Shown here one piece after another: positions 7,808-14,559 of a DNA stretch of 33,975 nucleotides (position 1 is its first letter; each line of letters opens with the position of its first letter). The notes below the pieces were generated by a model. That model did not search any database. It had not been told where the DNA came from and saw only the letters and a list, made by a program, of their open reading frames with translations. Where the stretch lies: positions 1 to 33,975 of the forward strand of contig JAVCCE010000042.1 of NCBI GenBank assembly GCA_030765645.1. Reading direction: 5' to 3'. Made by a program: the position numbers and the translations under genes. This stretch comes from Candidatus Hinthialibacter antarcticus. GTDB lineage: Bacteria; Hinthialibacterota; Hinthialibacteria; Hinthialibacterales; Hinthialibacteraceae.

Positions 7808-8982
7808 CGCAACTCTTCCTCCACCCGAAAGGCGTCTTCGATGTGCTCGATCTGCGGCGCCTCGCCTTTGGGCGTATACACGCTGATAACATCGTAGCGG
7901 ATATCCCAGCCGTGCAGTAAATCTCTGTCGAATAAATAGCGTTCTGCGGTTCGGATCATCGTCTGTGCTTTGCGTTTGGTGATGCTTTCCAACGGCGCGC
8001 CGAATTTGTCTGACGTACGCGTTTTGACTTCAACGAAAACGATAAGCATCCCCCGGTTGACGATCAGGTCGATCTCGCCGCCGCGTATTTTGTAATTGCG
8101 TTCCCAGATCGCGTACCCGTTGTCTTCCAGCAGCCGGGCCGCGACGTTTTCGCCGCGCTTGCCTTTTCGCAAAGTGGATATTTTTTTCGATGCTTGTTTG
8201 AGCGCTTCGAGACGATACTTGCAACGCTGTTGTAAGTAACTCGCCTCTATTGTATCCAACCTGGACGCTTCGATTTGGTTCCCAATCGCCATCAGTGCGT
8301 CTATCTGTTTGCACGGGGCGACCTGTTTCATAAACGATTGAAACGCAGGCGTGGGGTCGCAGGCGAGCAGGTTTTCCTGCACGGGGCCATACTTCGTGCG
8401 GTGCTCTTTGCAGGCGCCGAAAATTTGTACTGCGGCGCGATGGTATTCGGTCGGATAGCCCTTGTGTTGCGCGAACCCGTAGGCGGGGTGTTCGCGGTCG
8501 AGCGCGACCATGATGCGGTCGCGCACCACTTTGGCGATGATCGACGCCGCCCCCACGCATAAGCAACGCGCGTCGCCTTTGATGACCGCCTCGCCGGAAA
8601 GCGTGATCTCCGGGTAGTCGCGTCCGTCAACCAATACATACCCGGGCGGCTTTGGAAGTTTTTCGACGGCGCGTTTCATCGCCAAAAGCGACGCTCTGCG
8701 GATATTAATGGCGTCGATCTCTCGCGGCGAGGCTTGCGCGACCGAGTAGGCGTACGCGTGCTGGATGATGCGCTCGTACATCTGCTCGCGGGTGGATTCG
8801 GACAATTGCTTGGAGTCGTTGATTCCCGCGAACGCGCTGTAATCGCTGTCGTTAGAGAGGATCACCACCGCCGCGACCACCGGGCCTGCCAGCGGTCCGC
8901 GCCCGGCTTCATCCACCCCCGCGATCAGCCCGGCCTTGCGCTCATGCAACGCATGTTCAATATCGTATTTTGGATCGATCAT
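7804..8982 (-). CDS. rnhB: RNase HII - YraN (UPF0102) fusion protein
   Basis: Two normally separate proteins are joined in one uninterrupted 392-codon frame. Residues ~17-210 are RNase HII, which nicks RNA in RNA:DNA hybrids and removes misincorporated ribonucleotides: GVDEAGRGPLAGP carries Asp24/Glu25, VDGRD carries Asp119, and KVVRDR carries Asp155, completing the DEDD site. Residues ~275-392 are a YraN/UPF0102 nuclease-like domain: GKRGENVAARLL, GGEIDLI (302-307) and VFVEVKTRT (Glu318, Lys320), the PD-(D/E)XK-type core. A ~65-residue helical linker joins them. rnhB and yraN are often neighbours in bacteria, so fusion is plausible. There is no clear ribosome-binding site, and a REP palindrome lies 19 bp upstream. 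The gene overlaps the downstream membrane-protein gene by ATGA. Confidence 0.92.
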   Translation of the reverse strand: MIDPKYDIEHALHERKAGLIAGVDEAGRGPLAGPVVAAVVILSNDSDYSAFAGINDSKQLSESTREQMYERIIQHAYAYSVAQASPREIDAINIRRASLLAMKRAVEKLPKPPGYVLVDGRDYPEITLSGEAVIKGDARCLCVGAASIIAKVVRDRIMVALDREHPAYGFAQHKGYPTEYHRAAVQIFGACKEHRTKYGPVQENLLACDPTPAFQSFMKQVAPCKQIDALMAIGNQIEASRLDTIEASYLQQRCKYRLEALKQASKKISTLRKGKRGENVAARLLEDNGYAIWERNYKIRGGEIDLIVNRGMLIVFVEVKTRTSDKFGAPLESITKRKAQTMIRTAERYLFDRDLLHGWDIRYDVISVYTPKGEAPQIEHIEDAFRVEEELR

Positions 8983-9000
8983 GTAGGTATGGTACAGAAA

Positions 9001-9023
9001 GTAGGGTGGGTTCTTAACCCACC
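9001..9023 (+). repeat. REP-like palindrome, copy 1
   Basis: The copy reads GTAG followed by GGTGGGTTCTTAACCCACC, an 8-bp perfect stem with a 3-nt loop. It is identical over 23 bp to the copies at 9618-9640 (inverted) and 9729-9751. It lies 2 bp past positions 8983-9000 upstream of the rnhB-yraN start and just beyond the 3' end of the transposase gene, so it could affect transcript ends or expression of both. Confidence 0.85.
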
Positions 9024-9034
9024 GTTACAGCGTA

Positions 9035-9586
9035 TCATTCTCCCGTACAAGTATTCATCATTGTTGTAGGTTCACTGCTTCCCCAATTTATGTCATACCA
9101 TTCTTTTTCAACATATTTTTGGAATGATGAATATTCCCAATCTTTTGGCGACGAAACGTATCCATGCTTCACCGGGTTGTAATGAATATAATCCAAATGG
9201 TGGTGAAAATCATTTTCATCTCGGATGAAATGTTCCCAATAACGTCGTTGCCAAATGCCTTTTTCGTTTTTTTGAATTTTCGATTTTGATATATTTGTTT
9301 GAGATTGAATTGCGCTTTGATAATTTCGCGTGAATAGCGACTTGATGATTTGCCATCGCGTTGAAAAGTCGTTGTCATCTTCAGGCAATTTCCAAATCGT
9401 GTGAATATGATCGTGGAGCAAGACGAATCCTTCAATCGTAAATGGACGTTTTCCTCTTGCGATGTTGATGGCTTGTTTTAAGCAATTCCGTGCGGATTGA
9501 GATGTAAGTATCGGGCGTCGGTTATGCGTGACGACCGTGAAAAAATACATTGCGCCTTGTATGTTCGCCCGTCGATAGTTCGGCAT
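9035..9586 (-). CDS. REP-associated tyrosine transposase (RAYT, IS200/Y1-like)
   Basis: This is a single-strand DNA endonuclease of the HUH/Y1 superfamily that recognises REP hairpins. The N-terminus MPNYRRANIQGAMYFFTVVT is the standard RAYT opening. The HUH metal site is LLHDHIHTIWKLP (about residues 56-68), and the catalytic Tyr region is DYIHYNPVKHGYV, followed by the conserved WEYSSFQKYV. At 183 residues the length is normal, and the frame is intact. It lacks the left/right ends of an IS but is flanked by inverted REP palindromes, the hallmark of RAYTs. These genes are normally single-copy and vertically stable rather than freely transposing. Its physiological role remains unclear in general. 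Confidence 0.93.
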   Translation of the reverse strand: MPNYRRANIQGAMYFFTVVTHNRRPILTSQSARNCLKQAINIARGKRPFTIEGFVLLHDHIHTIWKLPEDDNDFSTRWQIIKSLFTRNYQSAIQSQTNISKSKIQKNEKGIWQRRYWEHFIRDENDFHHHLDYIHYNPVKHGYVSSPKDWEYSSFQKYVEKEWYDINWGSSEPTTMMNTCTGE

Positions 9587-9617
9587 GATATCATGTGCGT
9601 TTTTCAGAACATTTCAT

Positions 9618-9640
9618 GGTGGGTTAAGAACCCACCCTAC
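9618..9640 (-). repeat. REP-like palindrome, copy 2 (inverted)
   Basis: This is the exact reverse complement of copies 1 and 3. It lies 32 bp upstream of the transposase start. With copy 1 it forms an inverted pair around the transposase gene, like a BIME. Confidence 0.85.
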
Positions 9641-9670
9641 GAATTTTATAAATATTACCACATAATTCAT

Positions 9671-9702
9671 AAAAAACCGGAGGCGTCTTTCGGCGCCTCC
9701 GG
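9671..9702 (-). terminator. Rho-independent terminator of the ilvBNC operon
   Basis: A perfect 9-bp stem CCGGAGGCG/CGCCTCCGG with an 8-nt loop (9677-9702) is followed on the minus strand by six T residues (9671-9676). It is located 59 bp after the ilvC stop codon. The third REP copy lies between the stop and this hairpin. Confidence 0.9.
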
Positions 9703-9728
9703 CGGGTGATGAATCGTAGTAACCTAAT

Positions 9729-9751
9729 GTAGGGTGGGTTCTTAACCCACC
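9729..9751 (+). repeat. REP-like palindrome, copy 3 (in ilvC 3' UTR)
   Basis: This 23-bp copy is identical to copy 1. It sits between the ilvC stop codon (9761) and the operon terminator (9671-9702), so it should be transcribed as a hairpin in the 3' untranslated region. REP hairpins in such places are known to stabilise upstream mRNA; that role is inferred here. Confidence 0.85.
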
Positions 9752-9760
9752 ACAAGAGTC

Positions 9761-10753
9761 TTACTTCTTTTTCAACCACGACATCAGGTTGCGCAGTTCG
9801 GCGCCGGTGGTTTCGAGTTCGTGTTCGGCGTCGCGTTTGCGAAGCGCGTTCAATTTCGGACGGTTGGCTTGGTTCTCAAGGATCCATTCCAAGGCGAACT
9901 CGCCGTTCTGGATTTCTTCGAGAATATCTTCCATTTCCATCTTGGTTTCTTCGGTGATGATGCGCGGCCCGCGTGAGAAGTCGCCGTATTCGGCGGTGTC
10001 AGAAATGCTGTCGCGCATCCCGGCGAGGCCCTTCTCATAAATCAGGTCGATGATCAATTTCATTTCGTGGACGCATTCAAAATAGGCCATTTCAGGCTGG
10101 TAGCCCGCATCGACCAGGGTTTCGAATCCGGCTTTCATCAGCGCGGTCAAACCGCCGCAGAGAACCACTTGCTCACCGAACAAATCGGTTTCGGTTTCTT
10201 CGCGGAAACTGGTTTCGATCACGCCCGCGCGGGCGCCGCCGATGCCTTTGGCGTAAGCAAGCGCGTTGTCTTTGGCGCTGCCGGAAGCGTCTTGTTCGAC
10301 CGCGATCAAGCAAGGGACGCCGCCGCCTTCGGTATACACACGGCGCACCAGGTGACCGGGGCCTTTGGGCGCGACCATGATGACGTCGACGTCAGCAGGC
10401 GGGATAATCTGGCCGTAGTGAATGTTGAACCCGTGCGCGAACAGCAGGGTTTTGCCCGCTTTCATTTCCGGCGCAATGGCGTCGTTATAAACCATCGGTT
10501 GGAACTGGTCGGGAACCGTAATCGTAATCAGGTCGCCCTTTTTGGCGGCTTCGGCGGCGCTCATCACTTCAAAGCCGTCCGCTTTGGCTTGGTCAAAGTT
10601 TTTGCCGGGTACTTCGGCGACAATTACGCTGACGCCGCTGTCGCGCAGGTTTTGCGAGTGGGCGTGTCCCTGGCTGCCGTAACCGATAATGGCAACGGTT
10701 TTGCCTTTGAGTAAGTCTAAATTCGCATCATCATCATAGTAAATCTGAACCAT
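9761..10753 (-). CDS. ilvC: Ketol-acid reductoisomerase
   Basis: This is the second enzyme of valine/isoleucine synthesis. It isomerises and reduces acetolactate or acetohydroxybutyrate to the dihydroxy acid, with Mg2+ and NAD(P)H. The Rossmann motif [13 protein letters not shown] (24-36), [10 protein letters not shown] with the catalytic His, [11 protein letters not shown] (metal-binding Asp/Glu) and [16 protein letters not shown] are all present. At 330 residues it is the short class I form. The beta2-alphaB cofactor loop reads VAEVPGKNF (45-53) instead of the common GLRxGSxSW type, so the Arg and Ser that usually hold the 2'-phosphate of NADPH are missing and a Glu is present. Cofactor preference may therefore differ. 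AGGAGA precedes the ATG. It is the last gene of the ilvBNC operon, 97 bp after ilvN. Confidence 0.97.
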   Translation of the reverse strand: MVQIYYDDDANLDLLKGKTVAIIGYGSQGHAHSQNLRDSGVSVIVAEVPGKNFDQAKADGFEVMSAAEAAKKGDLITITVPDQFQPMVYNDAIAPEMKAGKTLLFAHGFNIHYGQIIPPADVDVIMVAPKGPGHLVRRVYTEGGGVPCLIAVEQDASGSAKDNALAYAKGIGGARAGVIETSFREETETDLFGEQVVLCGGLTALMKAGFETLVDAGYQPEMAYFECVHEMKLIIDLIYEKGLAGMRDSISDTAEYGDFSRGPRIITEETKMEMEDILEEIQNGEFALEWILENQANRPKLNALRKRDAEHELETTGAELRNLMSWLKKK

Positions 10754-10853
10754 CGTTTCGTTCTCCTCGTGGTATCCTCTGTAACAAACAGAATATCGTA
10801 TCGGGTTCCGCCCGGTTTGGCTAGAAGCAGCCGCCGGGCGCCCGTGTCTTGCC

Positions 10854-11372
10854 TTAGACCAATGCTGGAGCGGCTTGATCGGATTTGACCAACCCGCGCG
10901 CCATGGCGACGCGTCCGCCGCGCGCGACTTCTAACACTTCGTACGGCGCCAGCAATTTCAAAAACGCCTGAATCTTGCCTTCGGAACCGGTCGCTTCCAC
11001 CGTCATGGTGTGAATACCCACGTCGGCGATATGCGCCCGGAAAATATTTGAGATTTCAACAATCTCCGACCGCTGATCGGGTTTGATTTTCAGTTTGACT
11101 AAAACCAACTCGCGGTTGATGATGTCGCGGTCTTCCATCGAAAAATCGCGGCATTCATGCACGTCAATCAATTTGTTGAGTTGCTTGCGCACTTGATCGA
11201 GAATCTTGTCATCGCCGGGCGCGACGATGGTCATTCGTGAAATTTTTGGATTTTCGGTTTCCGCGACGGTCAAACTTTCGATATTAAAGCCGCGCGCCGA
11301 AAACAAGCCCGCCACGCGAGCCAAAACGCCGGAGCGGTTTTCCACCAACACATAGAACACATGTCGTCTCAT
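10854..11372 (-). CDS. ilvN: Acetolactate synthase small (regulatory) subunit
   Basis: This is the regulatory subunit that activates IlvB and gives feedback inhibition by branched-chain amino acids. The N-terminal ACT domain starts [23 protein letters not shown] (shown in part: [14 protein letters not shown]) and continues [15 protein letters not shown], with the classic GxxNI loop. The C-terminal half (about 80-172) is the ALS_ss_C domain with [20 protein letters not shown]. At 172 residues it has the normal length. It begins 14 bp after the ilvB stop, preceded by AAGGAAA, so the two subunits are translated together. Expression is expected to be controlled by the attenuator upstream of ilvB. 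Confidence 0.96.
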   Translation of the reverse strand: MRRHVFYVLVENRSGVLARVAGLFSARGFNIESLTVAETENPKISRMTIVAPGDDKILDQVRKQLNKLIDVHECRDFSMEDRDIINRELVLVKLKIKPDQRSEIVEISNIFRAHIADVGIHTMTVEATGSEGKIQAFLKLLAPYEVLEVARGGRVAMARGLVKSDQAAPALV

Positions 11373-11386
11373 CGGTTTTTCCTTTC

Positions 11387-13213
11387 TTAGGACATCCCGT
11401 CCACAATCTGGTCTAGCGACGCGCCGGCAGGCACCATCGGGAACACGTTTTCTTCGCGTTCAACCCACACGTCTAAAATCGCGCAGGTCTTTTGCTGCAA
11501 GCATTCTTTCATCGCGGCCTTGAGTTCGCTGCTTTTGGTGACGCGCTTGCCCCAACATCCATAAGCGTCGGCCAGTTTGGCGAAGTTCGGGACATAGTCG
11601 GAGTTCATCCAATCGCCGGGCGTGGTGTCGGTTTTCTTCTTGCCCGGTTCAGGGCGCGTTAACAGCGTCGCGGCGTAATTTTTGCCATAGAACATATCTT
11701 GCCACTGACGCACCATACCCAACCAACCGTTATTCATAATGATGACCTTTACCGGTAAGTTGTGATACACCGCCGTCGCCAATTCTTGAATGTTCATCAC
11801 CACTGAACCATCGCCCGCAATACAAACCACTTGGCGTTTGCGGTCGGGCCATTGCGCGCCGATGGCGGCGGGGAAGCCGTAGCCCATCGTGCCCAGGCCG
11901 CCTGAAGTCAACCAGGTGCGGGGTCGGGTAAACGTATAATATTGCGCCGCCCACATCTGGTGCTGGCCCACTTCGGTGGCGATGATGGCGTCGTCGTCAG
12001 TGAGTTCATCGACAACCTGTACCAACTCTTGAGGCTTGATGAGGTCGTTGGTGTTTTTCGTGTTATAGCGAAGCGGATGCTTGCGCTTGATCTCATCCAG
12101 TTCTTCGAGCCATGCTTTGGTATCGCAGCGTTTGGCGACTTTATTGAGTTCTTTGAGGATGTATTTCACATCGCCGACCAAATCGACATCCACCGACACG
12201 TTTTTGCTAATGGATGACGGATCAATGTCCATGTGGACAATTTTGGCGTTTGGCGCGAATTCTTCGATCTTTCCGGTGACGCGGTCGTCGAAACGCGAGC
12301 CGGTCGCAATCAAAACGTCGCAGCGTTGCACCGCCAGATTTGCGTAGACGGTTCCGTGCATGCCCAGCATGAGAAGCGCAAGCGGGTGCGTTTCAGGAAA
12401 CGCGCCCAATGCCATCAAGGTTGTGGTGACTGGCGTGTTGGTCTTGGTCGCGAACAAAAATAGTTCGTCCGCCGCATTGGCGTTAATCACGCCGCCGCCG
12501 ACGTACAGCAAGGGCCGCTTGGCGTTTTTAATCAGTTCCCACGCCGCCTTGATGTTTTCTTTTGGCGGCATGATCTGCGGATTGTATCCAGGCAGGTCCG
12601 GTTCTGTCGGGTAGACATAGTCTTCCAGCGTTCCCTTTTGGATGTCCTTAGGGATGTCGATCAGCACCGGGCCGGGGCGCCCTGTGGCGGCGATGTGGAA
12701 GCAGTTGCGCATGAGTTGCGGCAACTCCTCAATGGTTTGTACTAAATAATTGTGTTTGGTGACTGAGCGGGTGATGCCGACCACGTCCGCCTCTTGAAAG
12801 GCGTCGTTGCCGATCAGACTGGTTGGAACCTGGCCGGAGATGCAGACCAGCGGGATCGAATCCATCTGCGCGTCAGCAAGCCCAGTAACAGTATTCGTTG
12901 CTCCAGGGCCGGAGGTGACCAGCGCACAGCCGACCTTGCCAGTCGCGCGGGCGTAGCCTTCCGCCATGTGGAGCGCGCCTTGTTCGTGACGCACCAAGAC
13001 AAACTCAAACTTGTCTGATTGCGTAATCAGGTCGAAGACCTCGATAATGGCGCCGCCAGGGTAGCCAAAGACGACTTCAACGCCTTCACGCTCCAGTGCG
13101 TCGACGACGATTTCCGCCCCCCGCATGGGGCGCGGCTGAGTTTTCAAGGCTTTTTTCTTGCCCTTGCCTTTGGCTTTGGCCGTTGCTTGTTTCGGCCCGG
13201 TTTTGCTAGGCAT
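11387..13213 (-). CDS. ilvB: Acetolactate synthase large (catalytic) subunit
   Basis: This is the ThDP/Mg2+/FAD enzyme that condenses pyruvate with pyruvate or 2-oxobutyrate, the first common step of Val/Leu/Ile synthesis. The order of domains is: Pyr domain with FGYPGGAIIEVFD and the catalytic Glu in RHEQGALHMAEGYAR; central FAD/DHS-like domain; and PP domain with the ThDP motif GDGSVVMNIQELATA ending in the NN pair of IIMNNGWLGMV. The length of 608 residues includes an unusual Lys/Ala-rich N-terminal extension of ~30 residues (KAKGKGKKKALK) before the conserved start MRGAEIVVDALE. AGGGAG lies 7 bp before the ATG at 13213. It is the first structural gene of the operon, ~70 bp downstream of the leader terminator. 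Confidence 0.97.
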   Translation of the reverse strand: MPSKTGPKQATAKAKGKGKKKALKTQPRPMRGAEIVVDALEREGVEVVFGYPGGAIIEVFDLITQSDKFEFVLVRHEQGALHMAEGYARATGKVGCALVTSGPGATNTVTGLADAQMDSIPLVCISGQVPTSLIGNDAFQEADVVGITRSVTKHNYLVQTIEELPQLMRNCFHIAATGRPGPVLIDIPKDIQKGTLEDYVYPTEPDLPGYNPQIMPPKENIKAAWELIKNAKRPLLYVGGGVINANAADELFLFATKTNTPVTTTLMALGAFPETHPLALLMLGMHGTVYANLAVQRCDVLIATGSRFDDRVTGKIEEFAPNAKIVHMDIDPSSISKNVSVDVDLVGDVKYILKELNKVAKRCDTKAWLEELDEIKRKHPLRYNTKNTNDLIKPQELVQVVDELTDDDAIIATEVGQHQMWAAQYYTFTRPRTWLTSGGLGTMGYGFPAAIGAQWPDRKRQVVCIAGDGSVVMNIQELATAVYHNLPVKVIIMNNGWLGMVRQWQDMFYGKNYAATLLTRPEPGKKKTDTTPGDWMNSDYVPNFAKLADAYGCWGKRVTKSSELKAAMKECLQQKTCAILDVWVEREENVFPMVPAGASLDQIVDGMS

Positions 13214-13285
13214 GGTCCGTCTCCCTTCGTTAGGTTCTCTCGTGTTTTGTTTCCCCGTTGTCTACCCGCTTGGGGCAAAGACAAT

Positions 13286-13315
13286 AAAAAAGCCGTGGAC
13301 TGTCGCCCACGGCTT
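13286..13315 (-). terminator. Attenuator terminator in the ilv leader
   Basis: The stem AGCCGTGG/CCACGGCT (8-9 bp, 8-nt loop) is followed by a run of six T residues on the minus strand. It lies 23 bp after the stop of the Val-rich leader peptide and ~70 bp before ilvB. Its 5' arm overlaps the antiterminator arm at 13304-13320, so the two structures exclude each other. Confidence 0.88.
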
Positions 13316-13366
13316 CGAGGTTGTTGTTTTAGGTGTCTTACGCAGCCATCCTCGAGGCAGTGGGCG
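13304..13366 (-). promoter_or_regulatory. Antiterminator helix of the ilv attenuator
   Basis: Two arms, 13350-13366 (inside the end of the leader peptide frame) and 13304-13320 (5' side of the terminator), can pair over 17 positions with only two mismatches. Formation of this helix removes the 5' arm of the terminator. A competing upstream hairpin at 13373-13392 (CGTCGTC/GACGACG), extended by CCTCG (13391-13395) pairing into the first arm, would be disrupted when a ribosome stalls at the Val codons. This matches the 1:2, 2:3, 3:4 logic of amino-acid attenuators. Confidence 0.85.
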
Positions 13367-13442
13367 TCATCGCGTCGTCTACTACGACGACGAGGTTCGC
13401 TACTACACTGACGACTACGAGAAGAATGGCGTTTGATATCAT
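13338..13442 (-). CDS. ilv operon leader peptide (34 aa, Val/Leu/Ile-rich)
   Basis: A short minus-strand frame starts at ATG 13442-13440 and ends at TAA 13340-13338. The central part reads ILLVVVSVVANLVVVV; in all, 9 Val, 3 Leu and 2 Ile occur in 34 residues, using both GTA and GTC Val codons. The tail (DDAMTPTASRMAA) covers the antiterminator arm. This is the layout of IvbL/IlvL-type leaders: lack of charged tRNA-Val/Leu/Ile stalls the ribosome, the antiterminator forms, and ilvBNC is transcribed. With amino acids plentiful, the ribosome reaches the stop, masks the arm at 13350-13366, and the terminator forms. The ribosome-binding site is weak (an A-rich stretch). I infer no separate function for the peptide. 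Confidence 0.9.
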   Translation of the reverse strand: MISNAILLVVVSVVANLVVVVDDAMTPTASRMAA

Positions 13443-13473
13443 AATTTTTTTAGTTATCGTTAGATGAGGTGAA

Positions 13474-13502
13474 AACTTAATCGCAAATCACTTCTTTGTC
13501 AA
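13474..13502 (-). promoter_or_regulatory. Promoter of the ilv leader/operon
   Basis: A perfect TTGACA (plus 13497-13502) and TAAGTT (13474-13479) are separated by 17 bp, 32 bp upstream of the leader-peptide ATG. This gives a short 5' leader of about 25 nt, suitable for attenuation control. The -10 matches the consensus only partly. Confidence 0.6.
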
Positions 13503-13714
13503 GGGAATACTGAGAAAATCCTAAAAATTCAAATGAGCCGGATGAAATGTTAGGCAAAAATCAATCTATTGACTCGATAGGTTCCTGGATATGAAATTAT
13601 CTTGCATCAAACACTGCGATTAATTCATTAATAATGATTTTGTGCAATTTGTTTCGTTTTAGCGAATCTCGTCCCGTTTTCGGAATTCCATTTTGGCACA
13701 CTGGTTCAATATGA
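13503..13714. other. Non-coding spacer between the ilv promoter and the hypA-like transcript end
   Basis: This is AT-rich sequence with no convincing open frame on either strand. A plus-strand TTGACT occurs near 13567 without a matched -10 or a downstream plus-strand gene. I see no further structure. Confidence 0.5.
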
Positions 13715-13754
13715 AGAAGGCGTCGTGCCCCATATTTGGGACGAGACGCCTTCT
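13715..13754 (-). terminator. Hairpin terminator after the hypA-like genes
   Basis: The outer stem AGAAGGCGTC/GACGCCTTCT (10 bp, perfect) encloses a partly paired inner stem. It lies 53 bp past the stop of the gene at 13808. The T-run is poor on both sides, so it is a probable but not textbook intrinsic terminator and may also act as a transcript-stabilising end. Confidence 0.6.
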
Positions 13755-13807
13755 GTTTATTACTTAATTTAACTAACTGATGCTGCTGTCTTCATAAATG
13801 TGGCGAG

Positions 13808-14149
13808 TTAATCAAATTTGACTTCAATCAATTCGAGGTCTTTTGTTTCGTCAAATTTCATTGATCCGCCGCATTCGGGGCAGATAAACAAGTGGCCCAC
13901 CAGGTCTTCTTCGCTAATGGTTTGAGTCAGGCCGCAGTCGTCGCAGTAATGGACGAACTCGCCCTGGTCAATCACCAGTTCGGACCCTTCAAGCGCAGTA
14001 TGATCTGTTAATGAGTTGTATGCTTTGCGTAACTCCTCATCGGAAAAAATAGCGCCTTTACGTAAGTGAACTTCATGCACATGGGCGGAGCCGTTGGCTC
14101 GCTCGTTCAGTTGGCTGACCAGCCGTTCAACATTTGAATACTCATACAT
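13808..14149 (-). CDS. HypA-like zinc protein lacking the nickel-site His2
   Basis: This 113-residue protein has the HypA/HybF fold pattern: an N-terminal helix starting MYEYSNVERLVSQL, a strand EVHLRKGAIF, SDEELRKAYNSL, then a zinc domain with two CxxC pairs (Cys69/72 and Cys90/93, the latter in HLFICPECG). HypA delivers nickel to NiFe-hydrogenase or urease maturation; its Ni site needs His at position 2, and here that residue is Tyr while Glu3 is kept. A nickel-delivery role is therefore doubtful. It is a paralogue of the protein at 14560-14904, which has His2. AAGGAGA precedes the start, partly overlapping a small palindrome TTAGGA/TCCTAA (14164-14177). No hydrogenase or urease gene is in the window. 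Confidence 0.85.
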   Translation of the reverse strand: MYEYSNVERLVSQLNERANGSAHVHEVHLRKGAIFSDEELRKAYNSLTDHTALEGSELVIDQGEFVHYCDDCGLTQTISEEDLVGHLFICPECGGSMKFDETKDLELIEVKFD

Positions 14150-14335
14150 TTTTCCGCGTCTCCTTAGGAAATCCTAAAAGTTGTTTTTACCCCGTGGCGA
14201 AATAGGGAGCCGTTTCGTCCGAGGAGATGCGGGCTCTTCAAGAGTCCTTGTTAAGCCTTCGTTTGCAATTCACATACCAATAAGGATTTTTTTTTTACGA
14301 TTACTTCATAAATGCGAAAAAGGCGGTTAAGAGCA
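14150..14335. other. Leader region of the Tyr2 hypA-like gene
   Basis: No open frame. It contains a palindrome GGGCTCTTCAAGAGTCC around 14228-14246, and the TTAGGA/TCCTAA hairpin next to the ribosome-binding site. Either could be regulatory, but there is no direct evidence. A MITE follows at 14336. Confidence 0.4.
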
Positions 14336-14516
14336 AATGTCATTAACTTAAGGGGTGGCAAGCCAAGGCATAGTAAAGTGAGAGCAGACCTTGATGCAAC
14401 GAAATCAAAATATCAGGCCTGTAGGGGCGCAACGTGTTGCGCCCGAATCCCCCCTGGCGCTTTCAGCGCCGTCCCCCCTTAAAAAGGGGGGCTAAACGTC
14501 TTAAGTCAATGACATT
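14336..14516. repeat. MITE-like element, copy 1
   Basis: A 181-bp non-coding element is bounded by 17-bp terminal inverted repeats (14336-14352 and 14500-14516; one mismatch; consensus AATGTCATTGACTTAAG). Inside are three palindromes: GGGCGCAACGTGTTGCGCCC, GGCGCTTTCAGCGCC and CCCCCCTTAAAAAGGGGGG. A related element occurs at 22271-22443 with a partial one before it. It separates the two hypA-like paralogues. Confidence 0.8.
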
Positions 14517-14559
14517 GGGTTAATGGCTGGGGGCGTTCATGCAAAAAAATGAGGAATTC

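Larger units (their letters stand above)
9001..9640 (-). mobile_element. REP/RAYT unit: transposase gene flanked by inverted REP palindromes
   Basis: A REP-associated tyrosine transposase gene (9035-9586, minus) is bracketed by two copies of a 23-bp palindrome-containing repeat in opposite orientation (9001-9023 and 9618-9640). A third copy lies at 9729-9751. This is the arrangement of domesticated, non-self-mobile RAYT genes that act on REP/BIME sequences. The insertion sits between the ilvC terminator and the 5' end of the rnhB-yraN gene. Confidence 0.8.

Noticed and set aside
9001-9751. Possible CRISPR-like array from the repeated palindrome
   Set aside because: Only three copies, of mixed orientation and unequal spacing, with a RAYT gene between; no cas genes.
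10067-10714. Long open frame antisense to ilvC
   Set aside because: It mirrors the codon structure of ilvC, has no recognisable domain or ribosome-binding site, and ilvC is certain.
13019-13436. Plus-strand open frames across the ilvB start and leader
   Set aside because: They are opposite-strand shadows of ilvB and of the repeated Val codons in the leader; no family features.
14457-14492. CCCCCCTTAAAAAGGGGGG as an intrinsic terminator
   Set aside because: No T-run follows, and the same block recurs inside the MITE copies, so it is part of the repeat.
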